Shown here: in pieces, positions 15,947-24,347 of the stretch | How the letters are laid out: the number at the start of each line of letters is the position of its first letter | Position numbering within the stretch: position 1 is the stretch's first letter | Assembly (NCBI RefSeq): GCF_900115395.1 | Contig: NZ_FOWE01000005.1 | Coordinates: forward strand, 310,001 to 374,000 | DNA: 64,000 nt | Origin: Geodermatophilus obscurus | GTDB lineage: Bacteria; Actinomycetota; Actinomycetes; Mycobacteriales; Geodermatophilaceae | Direction: 5' to 3' | Notes under the pieces: generated by a model | What the model was told of the DNA's origin: nothing | What the model saw: the letters and a program-made list of their open reading frames with translations, nothing else | The model's database searches: none | Program-made: the position numbers and the translations under genes

Positions 15947-17845
15947 TCACCGGCCCGCGACCACCCGCTCCGGGCGGGCGCGGGTGCCGAGCCGGCGGCC
16001 GTCGGCGAACGGGTCGCGCAGCGCCCGGCCGGCGTCCACCCGAGCGAGGAAGTCGCTGAAGCCCCCGGTGCCCGGAGCCGCGCAGGCCAGCGTGCCGTCG
16101 ACCTCGACCAGCCGGGTGCCCGGCTTCTCCATCCAGCGCAGCACCAGCTCGGTCTCGTCGACCGACGCCGCGAGCCCGCCGTCGGGACCCGGGACGGTCT
16201 CGGCCGTGGCCCGCAGGCCGACGAGGGTGTCGCGCACCGAGGTGCCGAGCGGCGCGCAGCCCGCCGACACCAGCCGGCCGCGGCGCACGACCGTCAGGTG
16301 CCAGCCGCCGTCGCCGTCGGGCCGGGCGAGCACGAACTCGGGGACGGCGGCCAGGGTCTCCAGCCGCTGCCGGCGGCGGACGGCGCGCACGAGCACGGCG
16401 ACCCGGTCGCGCAGCACCGCGGCGTCCTCGTAGCGCTCCTCGGCCGCCAGCCGGTCGACGCGGTCCAGCAGCGGCTCGACCAGCGCCCGCGGGTCGCCGG
16501 CCACCGCGCCGCGCAGAACCTCGGCGACCACGGCGTACTCCTCGACCGACTGGGCGCCCGTGCACGGTCCGCCGCAGCGGCCCATCCCGAACAGCGCACA
16601 GGCCGCTGTGACGATCCGCGGGGACAGCCGCGACGTGCACTGCCGCAGCGGCAGGGACTCGTGGATCGCCGCCATCGCCATGTCGGCGGCCCGCCGGTCG
16701 GCGAAGGGGCCGAGGAAGACGCCGGCCTCCGGGCGCACCCGCCGCACCGCCGACAGCCGCGGGAACGGCTCCTCGGTCAGTCGCAGCCACAGCGCCCGCT
16801 CGGGGAAGCGGGAGCGGCGGTTGTAGCGCGGCTTGTGCTCGGCGATCAGCCGCAGCTCCCGGACGGCGGCCTCGAGGTCGTGCGCGCACGGGACGGCGTC
16901 GACCCGCTGCGCCAGGGCGACCATCTCGGTCATCCGGCTGCGCTGCTCGCTGGAGGTGAAGTAGCTGCGCACGCGGGTGCGCAGGTCGTTGCTGGTGCCC
17001 ACGTACAGCGGCTCGTCGCGCGGCCCGCGGAAGACGTAGACGCCGGGGCCGTGCGGGACCGACTCGGCGAGGTGGCGCTTGCGGCGGCGCTCGGGGTCCA
17101 CCTGGCGGGTCAGGCCGGCGAGCTCCTCCAGCGACGTCACGCCGAGCGGGCCGAGCCGCTCGAACAGGCCGTGGAGGACGTCGACGGTGGCACGGGCGTC
17201 GTCGAGGGCGCGGTGGCACGGCGACGTCGTGGCGGAGAAGAACGGCGCGAGGGTGGCCAGCTTGCAGTTGGGCACCTCGTCGCGGGAGAGCAGTCGGCGG
17301 GCGAGGACGGCGGTGTCGACGGAGGCGGCCGCCGGCCACGCCGTGCCGGTCTGCTCGCAGGCGGCCTTGAGGAAACCGAGGTCGAAGGGGGCGTTGTGCG
17401 CCACCAGGACGGCGCCGCGGGCGAACTCCAGGAACGCCGGCATGACGGCGTCGATGCGCGGGGCGGTGGCCACCATCGCCGTCGTGATGCCGGTGAGCAC
17501 GCTGATGTAGGGCGGCACCTCGCACCCGGGGTCGACCAGCGTCTGGAACTCGCCGAGCACCTCCCCGCCGCGGACCCTGACGGCGCCGATCTCGGTGATC
17601 GCGCAGTCCTTGGGCGAGCCCCCGGTGGTCTCGAGGTCGACGACGACGAAGGTGACGCCGGCCAGCGGCGTGCCGAGCTCGTCGATCGTGCCCTGGACGT
17701 AGGGGACCGGTTCGTGGGTGCCCGGCTCGTGCGGGCCCGGCCCGTGGCCGGCGGTACGGGTGCGGGGGAGCGGGCGGTCGCCGTGGGCGGGTGCCTGCTC
17801 GTGTCGCGGACGCCGGGACCCGGCGTCACTCGCGGGGAAGAGCAC
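15947..17845 (-). CDS. DEDDh 3'-5' exonuclease fused to GIY-YIG (UvrC-like) nuclease
   Basis: A 632-residue fusion like Rv2191 of M. tuberculosis. The exonuclease domain (about residues 65-225) has the DEDDh motifs: VDLETTG, HNAPFDLGFL and HRALDDA. A GIY-YIG domain (about 265-345) contains GPGVYVFRG and LYVGTSNDLRTRV. The rest resembles the UvrC middle region with a Cys cluster (CALFGMGRCGGPC) but lacks the C-terminal UvrC endonuclease. The likely role is DNA repair or replication-linked processing. The first 60 residues are low complexity, with HEPGTHEP-type repeats from a short tandem DNA tract. GTG 17845 is a provisional start; the conserved domain begins about 60 codons later. Confidence 0.88.
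   Translation of the reverse strand: MLFPASDAGSRRPRHEQAPAHGDRPLPRTRTAGHGPGPHEPGTHEPVPYVQGTIDELGTPLAGVTFVVVDLETTGGSPKDCAITEIGAVRVRGGEVLGEFQTLVDPGCEVPPYISVLTGITTAMVATAPRIDAVMPAFLEFARGAVLVAHNAPFDLGFLKAACEQTGTAWPAAASVDTAVLARRLLSRDEVPNCKLATLAPFFSATTSPCHRALDDARATVDVLHGLFERLGPLGVTSLEELAGLTRQVDPERRRKRHLAESVPHGPGVYVFRGPRDEPLYVGTSNDLRTRVRSYFTSSEQRSRMTEMVALAQRVDAVPCAHDLEAAVRELRLIAEHKPRYNRRSRFPERALWLRLTEEPFPRLSAVRRVRPEAGVFLGPFADRRAADMAMAAIHESLPLRQCTSRLSPRIVTAACALFGMGRCGGPCTGAQSVEEYAVVAEVLRGAVAGDPRALVEPLLDRVDRLAAEERYEDAAVLRDRVAVLVRAVRRRQRLETLAAVPEFVLARPDGDGGWHLTVVRRGRLVSAGCAPLGTSVRDTLVGLRATAETVPGPDGGLAASVDETELVLRWMEKPGTRLVEVDGTLACAAPGTGGFSDFLARVDAGRALRDPFADGRRLGTRARPERVVAGR
17700..17746. repeat. degenerate 15-bp repeat tract inside the exonuclease N-terminus
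   Basis: Three imperfect units like CCGGTTCGTGGGTGC encode the peptide GPGPHEPGTHEP. The unit resembles the five-copy tract at 9061-9140. Confidence 0.55.
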
Positions 17846-18031
17846 GGCGGGACGGTAGGCCGGGGGTCGGACAGTCCCGGGAGGCGGGCCGCCGCGTCGG
17901 CGCGCCGCGCCGCGACGCGCCGCCGCCCCGGCCCGGGAGGAGGACCCGCGCCCGTACCGGTTGCGGGCGCGGCGCGGCGCGGACGACGATCCCCGGGCGG
18001 ACCGGGGGTCCGGTCCGGCGGGGGTGGTCCG

Positions 18032-19768
18032 ATGCGCGCGCGTTCACGGTGGCGCCCGTGGCGCCGCGCCGCGCCCCTGCTGGTCGCCGTCTCGCTCCTC
18101 GTCGTCCTGCCCCTGGCCGGCCCGGCGTCCGCCGAGCCCAGCGACCAGCCCGGCGGCACCAGCGGCGTCCTGGACAGCGAGGCCCTCGACCGCCTGCAGG
18201 AGCGTGCCGCCGAGGTGCAGGCCGACCTGCGGCAGCGGCAGGCCGAGGTGGTCGCCGTGCAGCGGGCGCTGACCGGTGCGCAGGCCGAGGCCGACGCCGC
18301 GCGGGCCGTCGTCGACGAGGCCGAGGGCGAGCTGGCGGAGCACCAGGACGAGGTCGCGCGCTACGCCTCGGCGGCCTACCGCGACGGTGGCGCGTTCTCG
18401 CCCCTGTCCGTGCTGCTCTCCGGCGGGGACCCCGGCGACCTCGCCGCCGCCCTCGGGTACCTCGACGCCGTCGACGACCACACCGCCGCGGTGCTCGCCG
18501 CGGCCGAGGAGCAGCGCCGGGCCGCGCTGGGCGACCGGGCGGCCGCCGAGGCCGCGCTCGCCACCGCGCGGGAGCGGGCCGGGGCGGTGGCCGCGCAGGT
18601 CGCCGAGCTGAAGGCCACCGCGGCCGCGGTCACCGAGGAGCTCGACGCGGCGCTCGGGGACGTCGACCGGCAGCTGGCCGACCTCCAGCAGCAGCAGGTC
18701 GACGTCAACCGGCAGACGGCGGCCAACTGGCGCGCCCACCTCGGCCAGCTCGTCGCGGCGGGGGTGGTGTCACCGCCGGCGTCGGCGCTGCTCGACCCGG
18801 TAGCCGCTCTGCCGGAGGGCCTGGTGCCGGTCGGGGCCACCGCCGGGGGTGCCCAGCCCGGCGTCGCCCAGTTCCCCCGCGAGCCCACGTCGCTGCTGGT
18901 GCTGCCGGCCGAGACGGTGGCCGCCGTCACCGCCGCGATGGAGGCGCTGGGCAGGCCCTACGCGCCCGGGACGGCCGGGCCGGACTCGTGGGACTGCGGG
19001 TCCCTGGTCTCCACCGTCTACGGCGCCGCGGGCATCGACCTGCCGGCCGACCAGGCCGGGCTGTTCGCCGTCACGGCGCCGGTCGACCCGGCCGACGTCC
19101 TGCCCGGTGACCTGGTGTTCCTCGGGACCCCCGAGTCCGGGCTGGGCCACGTCGGCATCGCACTGGACCGGGAGACGATGCTGGCCGCCGACGGGCGGGC
19201 CGGCGCGGTCGTCGTCCGCCGCCTGCCGGCCGACCAGGTGCTGCACGTCGGCCGGCCGGCGCTCGGCCCGCGCGCGGAGGTGCCCCCGCCGGGTCCCGTC
19301 GACGGGGCCCTGCGGGTGGAGTGCGGCAACACGGTGTACCCACCGAGCTCCGTCGGGGGCCGGTCCTGGGGCGGCTACCCCAACGGGCTCATCCCGCCGA
19401 GCGCGCTGTGCCCGCTGGGGGAGGGGAGCCACGCGCTGCGCTGCGACGCCGCCGCGGCCTACCGGGCGATGAGCGCGGCGTTCGCCGCGGAGCTGGGGGA
19501 GCCGCTCTGCATCACCGACTCCTACCGGACCTACGCCGGCCAGGTGCGCCTCTACGGCGAGAAGCCGGCGCTGGCCGCCGTGCCCGGCACCAGCAACCAC
19601 GGCTGGGGTCTGGCGGTCGACCTCTGCGGCGGCGTCCAGACGTTCGGCACCCGCGAGTACACCTGGATGGTCGCCAACGCCGGGCGCTTCGGCTGGCTGC
19701 ACCCCACCTGGGCCGACCCGGGCAACGGCCGCGAGGAGCCCTGGCACTGGGAGTACGCGGGCGGCTGA
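18032..19768 (+). CDS. secreted NlpC/P60 endopeptidase - VanY carboxypeptidase fusion
   Basis: A 578-residue secreted peptidoglycan hydrolase. It has a signal peptide (residues 1-36, cleavage near ASAEPS) and a long Ala/Glu-rich coiled coil (about 45-235) like the autoinhibitory helix of RipA. The NlpC/P60 domain (about 290-410) has Cys in SWDCGSLV and His in GLGHVGIAL; the usual DCSG is DCGS here. The C-terminal VanY/D-Ala-D-Ala carboxypeptidase domain (about 440-578) has SYRTYAGQ, SNHGWGLAVDLCGG and EPWHWEY, with the zinc ligands His, Asp and His. Both activities cut stem peptides, so this single chain could act at two bonds. ATG 18032 gives the best signal peptide. It diverges from the exonuclease gene. 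Confidence 0.9.
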   Translation: MRARSRWRPWRRAAPLLVAVSLLVVLPLAGPASAEPSDQPGGTSGVLDSEALDRLQERAAEVQADLRQRQAEVVAVQRALTGAQAEADAARAVVDEAEGELAEHQDEVARYASAAYRDGGAFSPLSVLLSGGDPGDLAAALGYLDAVDDHTAAVLAAAEEQRRAALGDRAAAEAALATARERAGAVAAQVAELKATAAAVTEELDAALGDVDRQLADLQQQQVDVNRQTAANWRAHLGQLVAAGVVSPPASALLDPVAALPEGLVPVGATAGGAQPGVAQFPREPTSLLVLPAETVAAVTAAMEALGRPYAPGTAGPDSWDCGSLVSTVYGAAGIDLPADQAGLFAVTAPVDPADVLPGDLVFLGTPESGLGHVGIALDRETMLAADGRAGAVVVRRLPADQVLHVGRPALGPRAEVPPPGPVDGALRVECGNTVYPPSSVGGRSWGGYPNGLIPPSALCPLGEGSHALRCDAAAAYRAMSAAFAAELGEPLCITDSYRTYAGQVRLYGEKPALAAVPGTSNHGWGLAVDLCGGVQTFGTREYTWMVANAGRFGWLHPTWADPGNGREEPWHWEYAGG

Positions 19769-19876
19769 CCCGGGACTGTCGGTGGCCGTCCCTAGCGTGC
19801 GGGCCGACCGACTGGGAGACCGTCCCGGCCGCGAGCCCTCCCGGGCGGGCGGTCCGGGCACCGGAGGGACACCGCC

Positions 19877-20203
19877 ATGCTCATCGACTGCGACACCTGC
19901 ACGGTGCGCGGCACCGGCTGTACCGACTGCGTCGTCACCGTCCTGCTGGGTGCGCCGCCGGCGGAGCGGGGCACCCGGCCCGTGCTGCTGCCGGTGCCTG
20001 CCGTCCCGGCCGCCCGCCGGTCCGGAGCGGCCTCAGCACACGGAGGGGAGGGCGCCGCCGCCCCGCGACCGGGCGTCGTGGTGGAGCTCGACGACGTCGA
20101 GCGGCGCGCGGTGCGAGCCCTCGCCGAGGGCGGTCTGGTCCCCCCGCTGCGGCACCGGCCGGCGGGCGACGGGCGCCCCGGCGGACGGCGCCGGACCGGC
20201 TGA
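19877..20203 (+). CDS. small two-CxxC protein next to cell-wall peptidases
   Basis: A 108-residue protein. The N-terminus MLIDCDTC...GCTDCVV holds two CxxC pairs (Cys5/8 and Cys15/18), suggesting a zinc or redox site. A Gly/Ala/Pro-rich linker follows, then a short helical motif LDDVERRAVRALAEGGLVPPLR. Similar proteins occur beside NlpC/P60 genes in other actinobacteria (recollection); the function is unknown. ATG 19877 has GGAGGG 10 nt upstream. A -10 box TAGCGT at 19793-19798 would give a leader of about 75 nt. It lies between the VanY fusion and the riboswitch-controlled peptidase. Confidence 0.75.
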   Translation: MLIDCDTCTVRGTGCTDCVVTVLLGAPPAERGTRPVLLPVPAVPAARRSGAASAHGGEGAAAPRPGVVVELDDVERRAVRALAEGGLVPPLRHRPAGDGRPGGRRRTG

Positions 20204-20291
20204 CGCCCCGTCCGGACGCCCGGCACCGGGTACGGACCGGAGTGGCGCGGCTGCTGAACGTGCACATTCTCACAGTCGGCAGGGCCCTCGT

Positions 20292-20320
20292 TTGTCACGA
20301 CCTGTCCACCTCCGTACTGT
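20292..20320 (+). promoter_or_regulatory. promoter of the riboswitch-controlled peptidase
   Basis: A -35 box TTGTCA (20292-20297), a 17-bp spacer and a -10 box TACTGT (20315-20320) place transcription start near 20327, giving a leader of about 235 nt that contains the riboswitch. Confidence 0.65.
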
Positions 20321-20404
20321 GACCGCGTCCGGCCGGGAGGTCGTCACCCGACGCGAGGTGACCTCGGCCGGTCACCGCCGAGTCACCGGACGCCGCCCAG
20401 CGGG

Positions 20405-20550
20405 TGTGCGCGAGGTGAGCCGGGGACCCACCGCAGCACTGGGGTGAGTTCTCGCGGGTACCGGTCCGCCGGTGCCCGCCAGATAGGGCATGTCTTCCCA
20501 GCCCGAACCCGTCAGCTAACTCGGTAGGCGGTAGCTGAGGAAGAAACGGA
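20405..20550 (+). ncRNA. cyclic di-AMP riboswitch (ydaO-yuaA class)
   Basis: The leader carries the class hallmarks in order: GGGGACCCACCG, GGGGTGAGTT, a variable GC stem (about 20455-20480), AGATAGGGC, and the conserved CCCGAACCCGTCAGCTAA followed by CTCGGTAGGCG. This RNA binds c-di-AMP and, in actinobacteria, commonly turns off rpf and NlpC/P60 cell-wall hydrolase genes. It ends about 15 nt before the start codon of the peptidase. Boundaries are approximate. Confidence 0.92.
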
Positions 20551-20562
20551 GAGCCGCCGCCC

Positions 20563-21741
20563 GTGGCGACCCCCCGCCCCTCCCTGGGGCATGCCCGCGC
20601 ACAGTCCACCTCCCCGGCGGCCCGCGTGGCGGGCCCGCACCGCCCCTCGCGACGCCGCCTCCTCGGCCGGGTCGCCCTGGCCGGCACCGCCGCCGCCCTG
20701 ACCGTGGCCCTCCTGCCCGGCACCGCGGTCGCCGACCCCGAGCGGGCCACCAGCCCCGAGCAGGCCGCCCAGCTCGCCGCCGACGCCGGACGCCGGCTCG
20801 AGGCGGTCAGCGAGCAGGTCAACGAGGCCCGCGAGGTCCTGTCTCGGCAGGAGGCCGCCGCCGAGGCCGCCGACCGCGCCCTCGCCGAGGCGCAGGACCA
20901 GCTGCGGGACCTCGACGGGCAGATCCGCCAGGTCGCGCGCACCGCCTACACCAGCGGCGACGACACCTTCGCCGGGCTGGACCTGCTGATGACCAGCGAG
21001 TCCGCCGACGAGTTCGTCAGCTCGCTGGCCACCCTCGACCACATCGCCGCGCACACCACCGGCGTGCTCGCCGAGGTGGGCGAGGCCGCCGCGGCCGCCC
21101 AGCGGGCGCAGGCCGAGGCCGACGCCGCCGAGGCCGAGGCCGAGGCGACGCTGGAGGAGCTGAGCGCCCAGGAGGCGCAGCTCGAGGACGACATCGCCGA
21201 CTACCGGGCCCAGTTCGACGCGCTGACCGAGGCGCAGCGACAGGCGGCGCTGGCCGCGCAGGAGGCCGGGGAGGCCGCCGAGGCCGCCGCCGCCGGCGCG
21301 GTCGGTGAGAGCGCACCGGCAGCGGGACCGGCGCCCGCCCCGCAGGCCGCGGCCGCCGCGGCGGCGCCGGCTCCCGCGGGCGGGGGCAGCGGCGCGGCGC
21401 AGGCGGCGGTGCAGACGGCGCTGGCGCAGGTCGGTGACCCCTACGTGTGGGGTGCCGGCGGCCCGAACGCCTTCGACTGCTCGGGTCTGACCCAGTACGC
21501 CTACGCGGCCGCCGGGATCAGCTTGCCGCACTCGAGCCGGATGCAGTCGCAGCTGGGCAGCGCCGTCTCCCGGTCCCAGCTGCAGCCGGGTGACCTGATC
21601 TTCTACTACAGCCCGGTCAGCCACGTGTCGATGTACATCGGCGACGGCCAGATGGTGCACGCCTCCACCTCCGGCTCCCCGGTCAAGGTGGTGCCGGTCG
21701 ACTCGATGGGCGGGATCACCGCCATGCGCCGCATCGCGTAA
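20563..21741 (+). CDS. RipA-like secreted NlpC/P60 peptidoglycan endopeptidase
   Basis: A 392-residue protein. A basic N-terminus with RRRLLGRVALAGTAAALTV and an export signal ends near residue 60. A coiled-coil region (about 65-230) and an Ala/Pro linker follow, then a C-terminal NlpC/P60 domain (about 275-392). The catalytic Cys is in NAFDCSGLTQYAY (about residue 306), with His in VSHVSMYIGDGQMVHAS. It cleaves D-Glu-mDAP type stem-peptide bonds and is likely needed for daughter-cell separation. GTG 20563 has GGAG 11 nt upstream. The c-di-AMP riboswitch in the leader couples expression to this second messenger. Confidence 0.93.
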   Translation: MATPRPSLGHARAQSTSPAARVAGPHRPSRRRLLGRVALAGTAAALTVALLPGTAVADPERATSPEQAAQLAADAGRRLEAVSEQVNEAREVLSRQEAAAEAADRALAEAQDQLRDLDGQIRQVARTAYTSGDDTFAGLDLLMTSESADEFVSSLATLDHIAAHTTGVLAEVGEAAAAAQRAQAEADAAEAEAEATLEELSAQEAQLEDDIADYRAQFDALTEAQRQAALAAQEAGEAAEAAAAGAVGESAPAAGPAPAPQAAAAAAAPAPAGGGSGAAQAAVQTALAQVGDPYVWGAGGPNAFDCSGLTQYAYAAAGISLPHSSRMQSQLGSAVSRSQLQPGDLIFYYSPVSHVSMYIGDGQMVHASTSGSPVKVVPVDSMGGITAMRRIA

Positions 21742-21793
21742 CGCCACCGCCCGCTCGGCCGGCCCCGCCGCAGAGGCCGTGCCGACACGGCTC

Positions 21794-21828
21794 GAGGGCC
21801 GGTGACCTCCAGGAGGTCGCCGGCCCTC
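21794..21828 (+). terminator. terminator of the NlpC/P60 gene
   Basis: Inverted repeat GAGGGCCGG-GACCTCC with its complement (one mismatch pair), about 50 nt past the stop and before the promoter of the next gene. Confidence 0.75.
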
Positions 21829-21885
21829 ATCGCGTCCCCGGGACGGGGAGCCGGGGAGCGGACCGGGCCGCCTAGGATCGGCCGG

Positions 21886-23169
21886 GTGAGCTCGGCGGGA
21901 CGGGACGGCGCCCGCCGGATCGCTCTCCTGACCGCGGTCGTGCTGGGTGCGGCGTTCGTGGTGGTCGTCGCCGTCCGGACGCCATGGACGGTGCTGCCCG
22001 CACCGCCCGGCGGCGGGACCCCCCTCAGCGACGACGCGGGTCTGCCCGCCGAGGTCGTCCGCCGGGCCGAGGCGTTCGCCGCCGACATCCGGCCCGCGTC
22101 CCTCGCCGGCCTGCTGCTCGGGCTCGCCGTCTCAGCGCTGCTGGGGCTGACCCGCTGGGGCAGCCGGCTGGTCACGGCGGCGGGCCGGCCCGCCGGCGGC
22201 CGCCGGCCGCTCACGGTGCTGCTCGGCACGCTCGCCCTCGTGGTCGTCGGCCGGCTGGTCACGCTGCCGCTGTCGGCCTACGGCGAGGTGGTCCGGCACC
22301 GCTACGGCCTGTCCACCCGTTCCTGGCCGCTGTGGCTGCGCGACGTCGCCGTCTCCACCGCCATCGACGCCGCCCTCACCGCGCTGGTCCTGCTGGTGCT
22401 GGTGGCCCTGGCCCGCCGCGCGCCGCGCACCTGGTGGGCGTGGGCGGCGGCCGGTGCGGCTGCCCTGGTGGTGGCCGGCTCCTTCCTCTACCCCCTGGTC
22501 ATCGAGCCGGCCTTCAACCGCTTCGAGTCGCTGCCGGCCGGTCAGCTGCGCACGGACGTGCTGGCGCTGGCCGAGGAGAGCGGGAACCCGGTCGAGGACG
22601 TGCTCGTCTCCGACGCCTCGCGCCGGACGACGGCGCTCAACGCCTACGTCTCCGGGTTCGGCTCCACGCGCCGGGTGGTCCTCTACGACACGCTGCTGCA
22701 GGAGGTGCCCGACGAGGAGATCGAGTCGATCGTGGCGCACGAGCTCGGCCACGTGGCCACCGACGACGTCCTGACCGGGACGCTGCTCGGCGCGCTCGGG
22801 GCCGCCGGTGCCGTGGCGCTGCTGGGGTGGCTGCTGTCCTGGGCGCCGCTGCTGCGCCGGGCGGGCGCCGACTCGGCGGGCGACCCCCGCGTCGTGCCGC
22901 TGGTGCTCCTCCTGGCCGCCCTCGGCACGCTGGCAGGCACACCGGTGCAGAACCTGGTGTCGCGGCACGTGGAGGCGCGGGCCGACCTGTTCGCCCTCGA
23001 CCTCACCGCCGACCCGCGGGCGTTCGTCGCGATGCAGCAGCGGCTGGCGCGGACCAACGTGTCCGACCCGAGCCCGCCGGCGGCGTGGCAGTGGTTCTTC
23101 GGCTCGCACCCGACGGCCGCGCAGCGGGTCGCGATGGCGGAGGACTGGCTGCAGCTGGGCGAGCGGTGA
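21886..23169 (+). CDS. M48 family integral-membrane metalloprotease (Ste24-like)
   Basis: A 427-residue zinc endopeptidase. Several transmembrane helices flank the catalytic region; the zinc motif HELGH lies in SIVAHELGHVATDD (about residue 285), and the third-ligand Glu is in SRHVEARADLFALD. FNRFESLP and VSDASRRTTALNAYVSGFG match CAAX-prenyl-protease-type M48 enzymes. Bacterial members degrade or process membrane proteins. GTG 21886 follows TAGGAT (21873-21878) by 7 nt (leaderless). Its stop overlaps the next gene by 4 nt, so it is co-expressed with the PimB'-like glycosyltransferase. Confidence 0.9.
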   Translation: MSSAGRDGARRIALLTAVVLGAAFVVVVAVRTPWTVLPAPPGGGTPLSDDAGLPAEVVRRAEAFAADIRPASLAGLLLGLAVSALLGLTRWGSRLVTAAGRPAGGRRPLTVLLGTLALVVVGRLVTLPLSAYGEVVRHRYGLSTRSWPLWLRDVAVSTAIDAALTALVLLVLVALARRAPRTWWAWAAAGAAALVVAGSFLYPLVIEPAFNRFESLPAGQLRTDVLALAEESGNPVEDVLVSDASRRTTALNAYVSGFGSTRRVVLYDTLLQEVPDEEIESIVAHELGHVATDDVLTGTLLGALGAAGAVALLGWLLSWAPLLRRAGADSAGDPRVVPLVLLLAALGTLAGTPVQNLVSRHVEARADLFALDLTADPRAFVAMQQRLARTNVSDPSPPAAWQWFFGSHPTAAQRVAMAEDWLQLGER

Positions 23170-24290
23170 CCCGCACGCTCGTCGTCACCAACGACTTCCC
23201 GCCGCGGCAGGGCGGCATCCAGACCTTCGTCGCCGCGCTGCTCGACCGGCGGCCACCCGACTCGCTGGTCGTCCTGGCCTCCCGCTCCCCGGGCTGGGAG
23301 CGGTACGACGCCGCCCTGCCCTACCGGGTCGTCCGGCAGCGCACACCGGTGCTGCTGCCGACCCCGGCCACCGCACGCGCCGCCGTCCGGCTGGCTGCCG
23401 AGCACCGCTGCGACACCGCCTTCTTCGGCGCGGCCGCCCCGCTCGGCCTGCTGGCACCCGGGCTGCGGGCCGCCGGGGTCTGGCACCTGGTGGGTGCCAC
23501 GCACGGGCACGAGACCGGCTGGGTGGCGTTGCCGGGCGCCCGGCAGGTGATGCGGCGCATCGCCGGCGGCCTGGACGTGCTGACCTACATCAGCGACTAC
23601 ACGCGCAGCCGCCTGGAGCCGGCGCTGGGCGGGCGGACCCGGCTGGCACAGCTGTCGCCCGGCGTCGACGTCGACCGCTTCACCCCGGCCGCCGACTGCG
23701 TCCCGGTCCGCCGCCGCCACGGCCTGGGCGAGGGCCCGGTGGTGGTCTGCGTGTCGCGGCTGGTGCCCCGCAAGGGCCAGGACGTGCTGGTGGCGGGCTG
23801 GCCGCGGGTGCTCGACCGCCACCCCGGCGCCCGGCTGCTGCTGGTCGGCGGAGGTCCCGACGAGGCCCGGCTGCGGCGGTCGGTGGCCGCGGCCGGACTG
23901 GGGTCCTCGGTCGTCTTCGCCGGGCCGGTGGCACCGGCGCACCTGCCGGCGTACTACGCCGCCGGTGACGTGTTCGCCATGCCCTGCCGCACCCGCCGGG
24001 GCGGTCTCGACGTCGAGGGGCTGGGCATGGTCTACCTGGAGGCAGCGGCCTGCGGGCTGCCGGTCGTCGCTGGCACGTCGGGCGGTGCGCCCGAGGCGGT
24101 CCGCGACGGCGAGACCGGCACGGTCGTCGGTGACCCGCGCTCACCGGAGGCTGTGTCGGCCGCCGTCACCGCCCTGCTCGACGACCCCGCCCGGGCCCGC
24201 GCGATGGGCGCGGCCGGCCGGGCCTGGGTCGAGCAGCGCTGGTCGTGGACCACGATCGCCGACACCTTCGCCGGCCTGCTCGAGCCCTGA
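23166..24290 (+). CDS. pimB: GT4 mannosyltransferase, PimB'-like
   Basis: A 374-residue GT-B glycosyltransferase. The N-terminal acceptor domain starts VTRTLVVTNDFPPRQGGIQTF. The donor domain holds SRLVPRKGQD, GGGPDEARL and the GT4 E-x7-E region GLGMVYLEAAACG. The sequence and its place between a cell-wall peptidase and an acyl-CoA ligase match Rv2188c (PimB'), which adds the second mannose to phosphatidylinositol monomannoside using GDP-mannose on the cytoplasmic face. The gene symbol rests on this synteny. GTG 23166 overlaps the M48 gene (GTGA). A hairpin follows the stop. Confidence 0.85.
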   Translation: MTRTLVVTNDFPPRQGGIQTFVAALLDRRPPDSLVVLASRSPGWERYDAALPYRVVRQRTPVLLPTPATARAAVRLAAEHRCDTAFFGAAAPLGLLAPGLRAAGVWHLVGATHGHETGWVALPGARQVMRRIAGGLDVLTYISDYTRSRLEPALGGRTRLAQLSPGVDVDRFTPAADCVPVRRRHGLGEGPVVVCVSRLVPRKGQDVLVAGWPRVLDRHPGARLLLVGGGPDEARLRRSVAAAGLGSSVVFAGPVAPAHLPAYYAAGDVFAMPCRTRRGGLDVEGLGMVYLEAAACGLPVVAGTSGGAPEAVRDGETGTVVGDPRSPEAVSAAVTALLDDPARARAMGAAGRAWVEQRWSWTTIADTFAGLLEP

Positions 24291-24295
24291 CCCGC

Positions 24296-24332
24296 GCCGA
24301 GCCCCGCCCCGCGAGGCGGGACGGGGCTCGGC
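24296..24332. terminator. terminator between pimB and the acyl-CoA ligase
   Basis: Perfect 11-bp outer stem (24296-24306 with 24322-24332) enclosing a GC-rich inner stem, between convergent gene ends. Confidence 0.8.
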
Positions 24333-24347
24333 GACCGGAGGTGCGGA

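Noticed and set aside
15842..19768. A 1308-codon plus-strand open frame across the exonuclease gene
   Set aside because: Only its last 578 codons (from 18032) are real; the rest is antisense of the exonuclease/GIY-YIG gene, kept open by high GC.
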